A stretch of 64,000 nucleotides of DNA. Origin: Actinomyces faecalis. GTDB taxonomy: Bacteria; Actinomycetota; Actinomycetes; Actinomycetales; Actinomycetaceae. Each line of letters starts with the position of its first letter. Within the stretch, counting starts at the first letter, position 1. Both the position numbers and the translations under genes were made by a program. The notes under the pieces are model-generated. The model was not told the origin of the DNA. It worked only from the letters and a program-made list of their open reading frames with translations, and did not search any database. The stretch spans positions 2,108,001 through 2,172,000 of the forward strand of contig NZ_CP063418.1 in the NCBI RefSeq assembly GCF_013184985.2, read 5' to 3'. This document shows positions 8,653 through 17,822 of this stretch, in pieces.

Positions 8653-9843
8653 TCACTTGATGATCTTGGTGACGCGGCCGGAGCCCACGGTACGACCACC
8701 CTCACGGATGGCGAAGCCGAGGCCCTCCTCCATGGCGATGGGCTGGATCAGCTGGACGGACATCTCGGTGGTGTCGCCGGGCATGACCATCTCGGTGCCC
8801 TCGGGGAGGGTGATGACACCGGTGACGTCCGTGGTACGGAAGTAGAACTGCGGACGGTAGTTCGAGTAGAAGGGGTTGTGGCGGCCGCCCTCGTCCTTGG
8901 TCAGGATGTAGACGTGGCCCTCGAACTCGGTGTGCGGGGTGATGGAGCCGGGCTTGACAACAACCTGGCCGCGCTCGACGTCCTCACGACGGGTACCACG
9001 CAGGAGCAGACCACAGTTCTCACCGGCCCACGCCTCGTCCATGGACTTGTGGAACATCTCGATGCCCGTGACCGTGGTCTTCTGGGCGTCGCGGATACCG
9101 AGGATCTCAACCTCGGAGTTGATGGCGAGCTTACCGCGCTCGACACGACCGGTGACGACCGTGCCACGACCGGTGATGGTGAAGACGTCCTCAATCGGCA
9201 TGAGGAACGGCTTGTCCATGTCACGCTCGGGGGTCGGGATGTACTCGTCGACCGCGTCCATGAGCTCCTTGATGGTGGCGGTCCACTTCTCGTCACCCTG
9301 CAGGGCCTGGAAAGCGGAGACGCGCACGACCGGGGCGTTGTCGCCGTCGTAGTCCTGGGAGGACAGCAGCTCGCGGACCTCCATCTCGACGAGCTCGAGG
9401 AGCTCCTCGTCCTCGACCATGTCGCACTTGTTGAGGGCGACCAGCAGGACCGGCACGCCGACCTGACGGGCGAGCAGGACGTGCTCACGGGTCTGGGCCA
9501 TGGGGCCGTCGGTGGCGGCGACCACGAGGATGGCGCCATCCATCTGGGCCGCACCGGTGATCATGTTCTTGATGTAGTCGGCGTGGCCAGGGGCGTCGAC
9601 GTGGGCGTAGTGACGCTTCTCGGTCTGGTACTCGACGTGCGCGATGTTGATCGTGATACCGCGCTGGCGCTCCTCAGGAGCCTTGTCGATCTCGTCGAAG
9701 GGGGTGAAGGGGTTGAGGTCCGGGTACTCCTCGTGCAGGACCTTGGAGATCGCGGCGGTCAGCGTCGTCTTGCCGTGGTCGACGTGACCGATCGTTCCGA
9801 TGTTGACGTGCGGCTTGTTCCGCTCGAACTTGGCCTTGGCCAC
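8653..9843 (-). CDS. tuf: Elongation factor Tu
   Basis: 396 residues, the standard EF-Tu length. The GTPase motifs are GHVDHGKTT (P loop, about 19-27), DAPGHADY (G3) and NKCDMVED (G4). Domains II and III follow. EF-Tu carries aminoacyl-tRNA to the ribosomal A-site. The start is GTG with AGGAGGA ten bases upstream. It is downstream of fusA but separated by a strong hairpin, so it likely has its own promoter. Confidence 0.98.
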   Translation of the reverse strand: MAKAKFERNKPHVNIGTIGHVDHGKTTLTAAISKVLHEEYPDLNPFTPFDEIDKAPEERQRGITINIAHVEYQTEKRHYAHVDAPGHADYIKNMITGAAQMDGAILVVAATDGPMAQTREHVLLARQVGVPVLLVALNKCDMVEDEELLELVEMEVRELLSSQDYDGDNAPVVRVSAFQALQGDEKWTATIKELMDAVDEYIPTPERDMDKPFLMPIEDVFTITGRGTVVTGRVERGKLAINSEVEILGIRDAQKTTVTGIEMFHKSMDEAWAGENCGLLLRGTRREDVERGQVVVKPGSITPHTEFEGHVYILTKDEGGRHNPFYSNYRPQFYFRTTDVTGVITLPEGTEMVMPGDTTEMSVQLIQPIAMEEGLGFAIREGGRTVGSGRVTKIIK

Positions 9844-9896
9844 TGGTGTCCTCCTGGGACTCGGGTAGTTCTCTTCGTCGGGACTCGACTAGGCAC

Positions 9897-9902
9897 ATGC
9901 TA
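9897..9902 (-). promoter_or_regulatory. Candidate tuf -10 element
   Basis: TAGCAT on the minus strand lies 54 bp upstream of the tuf GTG. The same hexamer occurs upstream of rplK. No convincing -35 is seen. A separate promoter is expected because a hairpin ends fusA transcription upstream. Confidence 0.35.
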
Positions 9903-9989
9903 GCCGTGACGACTCTGAGAGTCTCTACTGTCGGATTGTTGGAAATCTTACTGGAATCACACCCGGTCCCCGCAACGGGGCCGGGCGTC

Positions 9990-10021
9990 CCGGGGACCGG
10001 ACACTACTGTCCGGTCCCCGG
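9990..10021 (-). terminator. fusA terminator
   Basis: An 11-bp stem (CCGGGGACCGG at 9990-10000 with 10011-10021) and a 10-nt loop lies 12 nt past the fusA stop. A further CCGGTCCCCG copy at 9963-9972 can pair with the same middle arm, so two mutually exclusive hairpins are possible. The strength of read-through into tuf could depend on which forms. Confidence 0.75.
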
Positions 10022-10033
10022 AAGGACCGAGGA

Positions 10034-12169
10034 CTACTCGCCCTTGGCCTTGGCGATGATCTCGTCCGCGACGTTCTTGGGAACCTCAGCGTAGGAGTCA
10101 AAGCTCATCGAGTACACGGCACGGCCCTGGGTCTTGGAACGCAGGTCACCAACGTAGCCGAACATCTCGGACAGCGGCACCGCAGCCTTGATGACCTTGA
10201 CGCCGACGGCGTCCTCCATCGACTGGATCATGCCACGACGGGAGTTCAGGTCACCGATGACGTCACCCATGTACTCCTCGGGGGTACGGACCTCAACGGC
10301 CATGACCGGCTCAAGGAGAACCGGCGAGGCCTTCTTGGCACCCTCCTTGAACGCCATGGAACCGGCGATCTTGAAGGCCATCTCGGAGGAGTCGACCTCG
10401 TGGTAGGCGCCGTCAAGCAGCGTGGCCTTGACGTCGACAACCGGGTAGCCGGCCAGGACACCAGTGAGCATGGCGTCCTGGACGCCGGCGTCCACGCTGG
10501 GGATGTACTCGCGCGGGACACGGCCACCGGTGACGGCGTTGACGAACTCGTAGTGCTGCTTCTCCTCGCCGTCCTCGGCCTCAACGACCTCCAACGGCTC
10601 GAAGGACATCTGCACCTTCGCGAACTGGCCGGAACCACCGGTCTGCTTCTTGTGCGTGTACTCGACCTTGTCGACCTTCTTGCGAAGGGTCTCGCGGTAG
10701 GCGACCATCGGGTTACCGACGTTGGCCTCAACCTTGAACTCACGACGCATACGGTCAACGAAGACGTCCAGGTGCAGCTCGCCCATACCGCCGATCACGG
10801 TCTGGCCGGTCTCCTCGTCGAGCTCAACCGTGAAGGTCGGGTCCTCCTCGGACAGCTTCTGGATGGCCACGCCCAGCTTCTCCTGGTCGCCCTTGGTCTT
10901 GGGCTCGATGGCCACGTGGATCACCGGGTCCGGGAAGGTCATCGACTCAAGGATCACCGGCGCGTTCTGGGCGCACAGCGTGTCACCGGTGGTGACGTCC
11001 TTGAGGCCGATGAAGGCGTAGATGTGGCCGGCGTGGGCCACCTCAACCGGGTTCTCCTTGTTGGAGTGCATCTGGAACATCTTCCCGATGCGCTCCTTCT
11101 TGCCCTTGGTGGCGTTGAGAGCCTGGTCGCCGGAGCCGACCGAGCCGGAGTAGACGCGCACGTAGACGAGCTTGCCGTAGAAGGGGTGGGTCGCCACCTT
11201 GAAGGCCAGCGCGGCGAAGGGCTCACCCTCGTCAGAGGGACGGGTGAGGATCTTCTCCTCGTCACCGGGCTCGTGCCCCTCCACCGGCGGGATGTCCAGC
11301 GGGGAGGGCAGGAAGTCGATAACCGCGTCCAGGACAGGCTGGATGCCCTTGTTCTTGAAGGCGGAGCCAGCCAGGACCGGGTAGGCCTCGCCAGCGATCG
11401 TGAGCTTGCGGATACCGCTCTTGATCTCCTCGACGCTCAGCTCGCCGCCCTCAAGGTACTTCTCCATGAGCTCGTCGTCGGCCTCGGCGACGGTCTCCAG
11501 GAGCTCAGCGCGGTAGGCCTCGGCCTTGTCGACCAGGTCAGCGGGGATCTCCTCGTACTCCACGACGGCGCCACGAGTGTCCTGGCCGTCGGCGTCCTTC
11601 TCCGGGAAACGCACAGCGCGCATCTCGATGACGTCGACGACGCCAGAGAACTCGCTCTCGGCACCGATGGGGAAGTTGAGGACGATCGGGGTGGCGTGGA
11701 GCCGGTCGCGGATCGTCTGGACGGAGAAGTCGAAGTTCGCGCCCAGCTTGTCCATCTTGTTGATGTAGCAGATGCGCGGGACGTTGTACTTGTCCGCCTG
11801 ACGCCACACGGTCTCGGACTGTGGCTCAACGCCCTCCTTGCCGTCGAAGACGGCCACGGCGCCATCGAGTACGCGCAGGGAGCGCTCGACCTCGACCGTG
11901 AAGTCCACGTGTCCGGGGGTGTCAATGAGGTTGATCTGGTTGTTCTTCCAGAAGCAGGTGGTCGCGGCGGAGGTGATGGTGATACCACGCTCCTGCTCCT
12001 GCTCCATCCAGTCCATCGTCGAGGCACCGTCGTGGGTCTCACCGATCTTGTAGTTGATGCCGGTGTAGAACAGGATGCGCTCGGAGACGGTGGTCTTACC
12101 GGCATCAATATGGGCCATGATGCCGATGTTGCGGACCTTCTTGAGGTCAGTCAGCACGTCGAGTGCCAC
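10034..12169 (-). CDS. fusA: Elongation factor G
   Basis: 711 residues. G-domain motifs are AHIDAGKTT (about 20-28), DTPGHVDF and NKMDKLGA, with domains II-V present to the normal C-terminus. EF-G drives translocation and, with RRF, ribosome recycling. The start is GTG with GAAGGA about ten bases upstream. It follows rpsG by 81 bp in a standard str operon. Confidence 0.98.
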   Translation of the reverse strand: MALDVLTDLKKVRNIGIMAHIDAGKTTVSERILFYTGINYKIGETHDGASTMDWMEQEQERGITITSAATTCFWKNNQINLIDTPGHVDFTVEVERSLRVLDGAVAVFDGKEGVEPQSETVWRQADKYNVPRICYINKMDKLGANFDFSVQTIRDRLHATPIVLNFPIGAESEFSGVVDVIEMRAVRFPEKDADGQDTRGAVVEYEEIPADLVDKAEAYRAELLETVAEADDELMEKYLEGGELSVEEIKSGIRKLTIAGEAYPVLAGSAFKNKGIQPVLDAVIDFLPSPLDIPPVEGHEPGDEEKILTRPSDEGEPFAALAFKVATHPFYGKLVYVRVYSGSVGSGDQALNATKGKKERIGKMFQMHSNKENPVEVAHAGHIYAFIGLKDVTTGDTLCAQNAPVILESMTFPDPVIHVAIEPKTKGDQEKLGVAIQKLSEEDPTFTVELDEETGQTVIGGMGELHLDVFVDRMRREFKVEANVGNPMVAYRETLRKKVDKVEYTHKKQTGGSGQFAKVQMSFEPLEVVEAEDGEEKQHYEFVNAVTGGRVPREYIPSVDAGVQDAMLTGVLAGYPVVDVKATLLDGAYHEVDSSEMAFKIAGSMAFKEGAKKASPVLLEPVMAVEVRTPEEYMGDVIGDLNSRRGMIQSMEDAVGVKVIKAAVPLSEMFGYVGDLRSKTQGRAVYSMSFDSYAEVPKNVADEIIAKAKGE

Positions 12170-12250
12170 TAGTGAAGTCCTTCGTGTTGATGGTGCGGGG
12201 AGGAAGCGTCAGCCAGGACCACCAGGCGGGCCTGACCACGCAGAGATGAT

Positions 12251-12721
12251 TTACCAGCGGTAGTGGGCGAAGGCCTTGTTGGACTCGGCCATCCGGTGCA
12301 TGTCCTCGCGGCGCTTGACAGCGGCACCCAGGCCGTTCGAGGCGTCCAGGATCTCATTCATGAGACGCTCGGTCATCGTGTTCTCACGACGCTGGCGAGA
12401 GAAGTCCACCAGCCAGCGCAGGGCCAGGGTGGTGGCGCGGTTGGGGCGGACCTCAACCGGGACCTGGTAGGTGGCACCACCGACACGGCGGGAGCGAACC
12501 TCCAGGGCCGGGCGGATGTTGTCCAGCGCGCGCTTGAGGACCGAGACCGGGTCCTGGTCCGTCTTGGCGCGCACCCCTTCCAGGGCGCCGTAGACGATGC
12601 GCTCAGCGGTGGACTTCTTTCCGTCCAGCAGGACGCGGTTGACCAGCTGGGTCACAGTCGGAGAGCCGTAGACCGGGTCGACGGCGAGCGGACGCTTGGG
12701 AGCGGGACCCTTACGAGGCAT
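12251..12721 (-). CDS. rpsG: 30S ribosomal protein uS7
   Basis: 156 residues, [20 protein letters not shown] to [12 protein letters not shown]. uS7 starts assembly of the 30S head and lies at the E-site. It overlaps the rpsL stop by one base, so the two are probably coupled. Confidence 0.98.
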   Translation of the reverse strand: MPRKGPAPKRPLAVDPVYGSPTVTQLVNRVLLDGKKSTAERIVYGALEGVRAKTDQDPVSVLKRALDNIRPALEVRSRRVGGATYQVPVEVRPNRATTLALRWLVDFSRQRRENTMTERLMNEILDASNGLGAAVKRREDMHRMAESNKAFAHYRW

Positions 12722-13095
12722 TACTTCTTCTCCTTCTTCGCGCCGTACTTGGAGCGTGCCTGCTGACGTCCCTTGACACCCTGGGTGTCGAGGGAGCCAC
12801 GCACGATGTGGTAGCGGACACCGGGGAGGTCCTTGACACGACCACCGCGTACGAGCACGATCGAGTGCTCCTGGAGGTTGTGACCCTCACCGGGGATGTA
12901 GGCAGTGACCTCGATACCGGTCGACAGGCGCACACGGGCGACCTTACGAAGGGCGGAGTTCGGCTTCTTCGGGGTCGTGGTGTACACACGCGTGCACACG
13001 CCACGACGCTGCGGGCTGGCCTTGAGCGCAGGCGTCTTTGACGACGAGCGCTTTGTCGAGCGGCCCTTGCGGACCAGCTGCTGAATGGTAGGCAC
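12721..13095 (-). CDS. rpsL: 30S ribosomal protein uS12
   Basis: 124 residues. uS12 sits at the decoding centre. The streptomycin-determining lysines are the wild-type form in both [12 protein letters not shown] and [12 protein letters not shown], so no rpsL resistance change is visible. The start is GTG with GGAGA about nine bases upstream. It heads the str operon. Confidence 0.98.
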   Translation of the reverse strand: MPTIQQLVRKGRSTKRSSSKTPALKASPQRRGVCTRVYTTTPKKPNSALRKVARVRLSTGIEVTAYIPGEGHNLQEHSIVLVRGGRVKDLPGVRYHIVRGSLDTQGVKGRQQARSKYGAKKEKK

Positions 13096-13353
13096 TACGG
13101 ATTCTCCATCTTGAAGTGCATCTGGACAGTTGCGCTACCCTCGCGCCAGTCCGCTCTCTGCCGGGCACACGCCACCGCGGGACTGGGCCGGCCCGCCTGC
13201 CCGGCATCGGGACTCACAGCGTCCGGAGCCCCACGGAAAGGGGCCCGTCGGTTCCCGCCGCGGCAGACCCGCGTCACGCCGTCGGCCCGTAGCAGGGCGC
13301 AGCGCTGGGAACGGAATGGAGAACGGCAACCCGCGCACGGGCAACCTCGCGCA

Positions 13354-13359
13354 AGACTA
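13354..13359 (-). promoter_or_regulatory. Candidate rpsL (str operon) -10 in a 340-bp leader
   Basis: Minus-strand CGGTAGTCTTG contains TAGTCT, identical in core to the rplJ candidate. It would give a leader of about 250 nt before the rpsL GTG. No good -35 is seen. The remaining 13,096-13,435 interval is GC-rich, has no plausible gene, and separates rpsL from the transporter permease. Confidence 0.35.
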
Positions 13360-13435
13360 CCGACGACGGCGCACCGACGCCACCGTCAGCCCTCGCCACT
13401 CGACGTGGTATCGCACACGCCGTCAGGCCGGCACC

Positions 13436-14341
13436 TCAGGCCACCTGCCTCGTCTCCGCCACCAGCCCCTGCTGCGCACGCTCGCGACGCCCACGCCGAC
13501 GACGCGCCACCAGGCCGTGCCGAGGAGCAGCCAGCCATGACAGGGCGAAGGCCGCAGTCAGCACCAGCACGATCGTGCCCCCTGCTGGCAGGTCGATGGA
13601 CCATGACAGGTACAAACCGACAACGGATCCGAGCACGCCCACGCAGGGGGCGACGATCATCATCGTTGACAGGCGATCCGTCAGTAGCCGGGCCGTGGCA
13701 GCCGGGGTGACGAGGAGGGCAAGGACAAGCACGTTGCCAATCGTCTGCACCGACATGACGACCGCCAGGGACACCGCGACATAGAGGGCGATATCCAGCA
13801 TGAGCACAGGAAGCCCAGCCGCCCGCGCCGTCTCGCGGTCCAGGGTCACGGCGGTCAGAGGCCGGTGCAGCAGCCCCACGAACGCCAGGACGAGGAATCC
13901 GCCCGCCAAGGTCACCGGGACGTCAGAGGCTGGCACACCGGTGATAGAGCCGAACAGGAAGTCCTGGAGGCTGCCCGCGTACCCGGGAGCACGTGAGATA
14001 ATCACCAGCCCCAGCGCAAAGGCTCCTACGAACAGCACCCCGATCACGGAGTCCTCCTTGAGCCGGCGGTGGTGGCTGAGCAGCGCGACGAGCACCGCCG
14101 TCGCCGTCCCGGCCAGGGCTCCCCCGAGCACGAGGGAACCCTGCATGATGAAGGCCACCGCCAGGCCGGGAAACACGGAGTGGGCCACGGCATCACCGAT
14201 AAAGGTGGTCCCGCGCAGGGTCACGTGAACGCCGACGACGGCGCACACGAGCGCGCACACGCAAGCGATGAGCAGGGCTCTGGGCAAGAAGACCAGAACC
14301 GGGTTGAACAGGTCATGAATGAAGTCAAGTGGACTCAGCAC
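13436..14341 (-). CDS. Anchored-repeat-type metal ABC transporter, permease subunit
   Basis: 301 residues with seven to eight hydrophobic segments and the ABC-3 (ZnuB/MntB-type) pattern, including TFIGDAVAHSVFPGLA near residue 46 and GNVLVLALLVTPAATARLL near 200-218. The cytoplasmic tail is Arg-rich. It forms the membrane channel for the ATPase encoded upstream, which overlaps it by seven bases. It is last in the five-gene anchored-repeat operon; metal (Zn or Mn) transport is inferred from the family. Confidence 0.88.
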   Translation of the reverse strand: MLSPLDFIHDLFNPVLVFLPRALLIACVCALVCAVVGVHVTLRGTTFIGDAVAHSVFPGLAVAFIMQGSLVLGGALAGTATAVLVALLSHHRRLKEDSVIGVLFVGAFALGLVIISRAPGYAGSLQDFLFGSITGVPASDVPVTLAGGFLVLAFVGLLHRPLTAVTLDRETARAAGLPVLMLDIALYVAVSLAVVMSVQTIGNVLVLALLVTPAATARLLTDRLSTMMIVAPCVGVLGSVVGLYLSWSIDLPAGGTIVLVLTAAFALSWLAAPRHGLVARRRRGRRERAQQGLVAETRQVA

Positions 14342-15087
14342 GTGGATACTCCCAAGGCGGCCAGCAAGGGGTTGTCGGGGCGGACATGGAACGTGCGCTG
14401 CCAGGGCTCGGCCTCCTGCAGCTCATCGGGTCGACCCGAGGCGATGACCGTCCCCGACACCAGGTAGAGGCGGTCGCACTGGGCGCGTGCCGCGATGAGG
14501 TCGTGCGTCGTCATCAGCACGGCCCGTCCCTCATCGGCGAGGTCGCGGAACAGCTCGGACAGCATCTCCTGGGTCGGCATGTCCAGTCCGGTGAATGGCT
14601 CGTCAAGCAGCAGCAGGATCGGGTCGAGCACGAGGGCACGCGCCACCAGCACCCGTTGACGCTGCCCGCCTGACAGCTCCCCCACGGGACGCGAGGACAG
14701 GTGCCTCATGTCCACCCGCTCAAGCACCTGCTCCACGCGACGCTGGTGCTCCAGACGTGGACGGCGCACGAGTCCCAGGTGCAGGGTGAGGGCAGCCATC
14801 ACCGCATCGCGCACGGTGAGGGGGAAGTCCCACGCGAATTCGTGACGCTGGGGCACGTAGCCAATACTCCGCGTGCGCTCACGAGTGGAGATCGTGCCTG
14901 CGGACACTGGCACGAGTCCCAGCACGGAGCGCAGCAGGGTGGTCTTGCCTGCTCCGTTAGGGCCGATCAGCCCCACCAGTTCCCCCGGACGTACCTGCAT
15001 GCTCATGTCCGTCAGGACGCGGCGCCCGCCGAGGCTCACTTCCAGGCCCTCAACCTGGAGCGGCAGGCGCGTCTTATCACGACTCAC
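14335..15087 (-). CDS. Anchored-repeat-type metal ABC transporter, ATP-binding subunit
   Basis: 250 residues. Walker A is GPNGAGKTT (42-50). The Q-loop VPQ, the ABC signature LSGGQRQRV, Walker B LLLLDEP and the H-loop TTHD follow in order. It energises import by the adjacent permease. The frame is open further upstream, but a GTG at 15087 overlaps the preceding stop in GTGA form and starts exactly at the conserved N-terminus, so that start is chosen. Confidence 0.9.
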   Translation of the reverse strand: MSRDKTRLPLQVEGLEVSLGGRRVLTDMSMQVRPGELVGLIGPNGAGKTTLLRSVLGLVPVSAGTISTRERTRSIGYVPQRHEFAWDFPLTVRDAVMAALTLHLGLVRRPRLEHQRRVEQVLERVDMRHLSSRPVGELSGGQRQRVLVARALVLDPILLLLDEPFTGLDMPTQEMLSELFRDLADEGRAVLMTTHDLIAARAQCDRLYLVSGTVIASGRPDELQEAEPWQRTFHVRPDNPLLAALGVSTC

Positions 15088-16130
15088 AGCTCCTGCTCCC
15101 GGTTCTCCTGGCTCTCCCGGCTGATGATCTCTGCCTGCGCCTGGGCGCGCTCGGCCGCCACGAGCCGACGACGGCGAACAAGCAGCACACTGACTCCCGC
15201 CACTGCGGCGAGGCCTGCCAGGCCGCTCCACAGGACCACCGGGGACAAGCCTGGGCGTGACCGCTCATCTAAGGGCGATGGGGCCGCGTCCTGGGTCGTG
15301 GGGTCCTGGGCGTCGGACGCGGCTGACGTGCTCGTCTCGGCAGCGTGCGGAGCCGGAGCGTGCGGGGCCGGGGCCGCCAGGGCCTCATCGGTGCTCGTGG
15401 CGTCCCCGACGGCGAAGCGCAGGGTCGTGGTCGCGCTCAGCTGCTGCCCGTCCCTGGTCTCGGCCCGAAAAGCCAGCTGCGCCGTGTACACACCCGGCTC
15501 AGTGAACACCCAGTTGGCGTGGACATGGCTGTTGGCATCCACCCACACGTCCTGGGCGGTGTTCTTCTGACCGTCCATCAGCAGCGTCGGCTCGCCGAAC
15601 GTACCAGACTGGAGGAAGAGCCAGCTGCGCCCTGGACCGGTGACAGGCCCCAGGGACATGGTCACTCCCCTGTCCACGAGATCCACCACACCCGGATCCT
15701 GGGAGTTCCAGCCCAGCCACACCACGCGGGGGTCCTGCGTCTGGGGGATGACGTACCAGCGCTCACCTTCCTTGGCACCCATGAACGCGTACTGCTCGCC
15801 TTGGGGAGCATCCATGAGCGCAGCATCGGTGACTTTGAGGGCGACCTTGTCCGGATCGCGCAGCACAGGGCGCGAGCCGGAGTCGTCACGCGCCATGACG
15901 GACCAGGTCCCGGCCACGTAGCGGGGGCCCACATCCACGTGGCCGGCGTCAAGAACAGCCGGACCGTCAACGATCTCCTCGTGCGCGCTGACCGTCTGGC
16001 GCAGGTCCGGATCCTCCTGGGCAGGATCAGCCCACGCTGGTCCCCCCGGGGCTAAGGCGAGAACGGCGCACAGGGACGCCAGGGTACGGGAAAGGGCTCG
16101 AAGTGAGGTCACAGTGGTCTCCGTCAGCAA
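15084..16130 (-). CDS. Transporter-associated surface protein with one choice-of-anchor M repeat, TM-anchored
   Basis: 348 residues. A signal peptide ends near AWA-DPA (about 34). One anchor-M module spans about 60-245, from GHVD (63-66) through YVIPQTQ and VVWLGWN to HVHANWVFTEPGVY (202-215). An Ala/Pro-rich spacer leads to a transmembrane helix (about 298-318) and an RRRR tail with a 30-residue charged end. No sortase motif is present, so it is held by the helix. The paired histidines suggest metal binding at the cell surface. It overlaps the ATPase gene by four bases. Confidence 0.82.
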   Translation of the reverse strand: MLTETTVTSLRALSRTLASLCAVLALAPGGPAWADPAQEDPDLRQTVSAHEEIVDGPAVLDAGHVDVGPRYVAGTWSVMARDDSGSRPVLRDPDKVALKVTDAALMDAPQGEQYAFMGAKEGERWYVIPQTQDPRVVWLGWNSQDPGVVDLVDRGVTMSLGPVTGPGRSWLFLQSGTFGEPTLLMDGQKNTAQDVWVDANSHVHANWVFTEPGVYTAQLAFRAETRDGQQLSATTTLRFAVGDATSTDEALAAPAPHAPAPHAAETSTSAASDAQDPTTQDAAPSPLDERSRPGLSPVVLWSGLAGLAAVAGVSVLLVRRRRLVAAERAQAQAEIISRESQENREQEL

Positions 16131-16157
16131 GGGGATCAGTAGGTGGGTGTGGTGCTG

Positions 16158-17822
16158 TCAGTGCCCGCCGGAGGCAGGCGGCCCCTCGCCGCCCAGGCAG
16201 CGGGCCAGGGAGTCGGCGTTGGCGCGCATCATGTCGATATAGGTAGGGGCGTCCTGGTCGAGTGTGTCCCCGTAGAGGCCACACACCTGCACCCCTGCCT
16301 CCTGGGCCACGGTGCGCAGGGGTGAGCGGGTCCGCGCGAGGTTGGGCTCAAGGAAGACGGCGGGCACGCGCAGGTCCGCCAGGGTGGTGGACAAACGCAC
16401 CCGGTCAGCCACGCTCGGCTCCACACCCGGGTTGGGTGCGAGGAATCCCGTGACCTCCAGCCCGTAGGCGTGGGCGAGATAGCCGTAGGCGTCATGGGTG
16501 GTCACCAGCCGTCTGCGATCCGGGGGGATGGACTCCACCGTGGTGCGCACATAGTGGTCAACCTCATCAAGCTGCTGGATGTACTGATGCGCGTTCGTCT
16601 CATACTGCGTGGCGCCCTCAGGGTCGATCTGGCTGAGGGCATCAGCGATCACACGCGCGTAGGCGGCAGCGTTATGCGCGTCATGCCACAGATGCGGATC
16701 GATGTCTCCGTGGACGTGCTTGCCTAGGACCGCTTGGGGCAGGAGGTAGACCTGCTCCCCCGGAGCACCCAGGAAACGGAACCCCGGGGCACCCGGAACC
16801 GCTGCCAGGGTGCGTGGCGGGACGTCGAGGACCACGTCATCGAGGTTCACCATGCTCATGGACGACCCGATAGTGGAGGACACGGGTGTGGTCTTGCCAG
16901 ACAGTCCCTGGGGCACAGAGGCTGTGTCCACCGCCAGGCCTACCTGGCCGTGCTCCAGGTCGGCGGTGATGTCCGCGTGCCCCTGGGACAGGACTGTCCG
17001 GCCTTCACGCGTGGCCACGTCCTGGGCACTGACCCCTACTGCGAACACAGCAGTGGCCGGGGCGATTGGCTGTGCGGGGCTGTCTGGTCGCGCGCGCACC
17101 GCAGCAGCCAGGGTGACGCGGTAGATGCCGGGCCTCGTGAAGCCCCAGCTCATGTGCTGGTGGGCATCCGCAGGCAGGACCGTGGTGTCAGCACCTTCCG
17201 GTCCCGGCACCTCTAGGCCATCGGAGCTGGCGAAGCCGATCTGTGGGTCTCCGAAAGAGGTGGTGAGGTAGGAGGCGGCCTGCCCCGGTCCCTCCACCTT
17301 CGTGGCTGACAGCTCAACGGTGGAGGCTCGGTCAGCGCCGTAGGAGGCACCGTCGCCCACGACCCTCATTCCCAGCCACACCGTGTCCAGAGAGCGATCC
17401 TCAACCAGCGGCAGGATCGTGGCGCCCTTCTTCGCCGCCGCCTCAGCCACTGACACGCTCGTGGCCGATGCCGGGAGGTTGGCGTCGAGCGTGCGGATGA
17501 GTGCGTGCTCCTCTAGGAGGAGGTAATTGGACAAGGCCAGGTCTGCGTAGGCGACATCTCGCACGGAGCGTAGTGTCGGCTCCCAGGAGTGGGGGTCGGC
17601 GCCGTCGGGCACAAGCTGACTGACCTGCGCCCGGTCACCGGCGACATGACGTGCCAGGTCAGCCAGGATTCCCGTCGTGGTCACCACACGCAGTGCACCA
17701 TCGTGGGCTGGGTCAACCGCCGCGAGCCGTGAGTGGGTGCACCCCGCCCCGGGCAGGACCAGTGCCGCTGCGGCCAAGGCCGCCAGCACCCGTCCTGCCC
17801 GGGATGGACGAGATGGGATCAT
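16158..17822 (-). CDS. Anchored-repeat ABC transporter, substrate-binding lipoprotein with inserted module
   Basis: 554 residues, much longer than a normal ZnuA/TroA protein (about 300). The lipobox is LPGAGC (Cys28). The N-lobe holds DPHSW (His78) and the C-lobe holds DPHLWHD (His377), HDAYGY (His443) and FLEPN (Glu492), fitting cluster A-I metal-binding ligands. Between the lobes lies a 240-residue insert related to the anchor-M repeat, in permuted order: the HQHMSWGF half (221-228) precedes the GHAD half (281-284). It captures metal for the permease and ATPase. It overlaps the large surface protein gene by four bases. Confidence 0.85.
   Translation of the reverse strand: MIPSRPSRAGRVLAALAAAALVLPGAGCTHSRLAAVDPAHDGALRVVTTTGILADLARHVAGDRAQVSQLVPDGADPHSWEPTLRSVRDVAYADLALSNYLLLEEHALIRTLDANLPASATSVSVAEAAAKKGATILPLVEDRSLDTVWLGMRVVGDGASYGADRASTVELSATKVEGPGQAASYLTTSFGDPQIGFASSDGLEVPGPEGADTTVLPADAHQHMSWGFTRPGIYRVTLAAAVRARPDSPAQPIAPATAVFAVGVSAQDVATREGRTVLSQGHADITADLEHGQVGLAVDTASVPQGLSGKTTPVSSTIGSSMSMVNLDDVVLDVPPRTLAAVPGAPGFRFLGAPGEQVYLLPQAVLGKHVHGDIDPHLWHDAHNAAAYARVIADALSQIDPEGATQYETNAHQYIQQLDEVDHYVRTTVESIPPDRRRLVTTHDAYGYLAHAYGLEVTGFLAPNPGVEPSVADRVRLSTTLADLRVPAVFLEPNLARTRSPLRTVAQEAGVQVCGLYGDTLDQDAPTYIDMMRANADSLARCLGGEGPPASGGH

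Noticed and set aside
12721..13095. Streptomycin- or rifampicin-resistance changes in rpsL or rpoB
   Set aside because: The decisive Lys positions in uS12 and the Asp/His/Ser positions in the rpoB rifampicin region are the wild-type residues.
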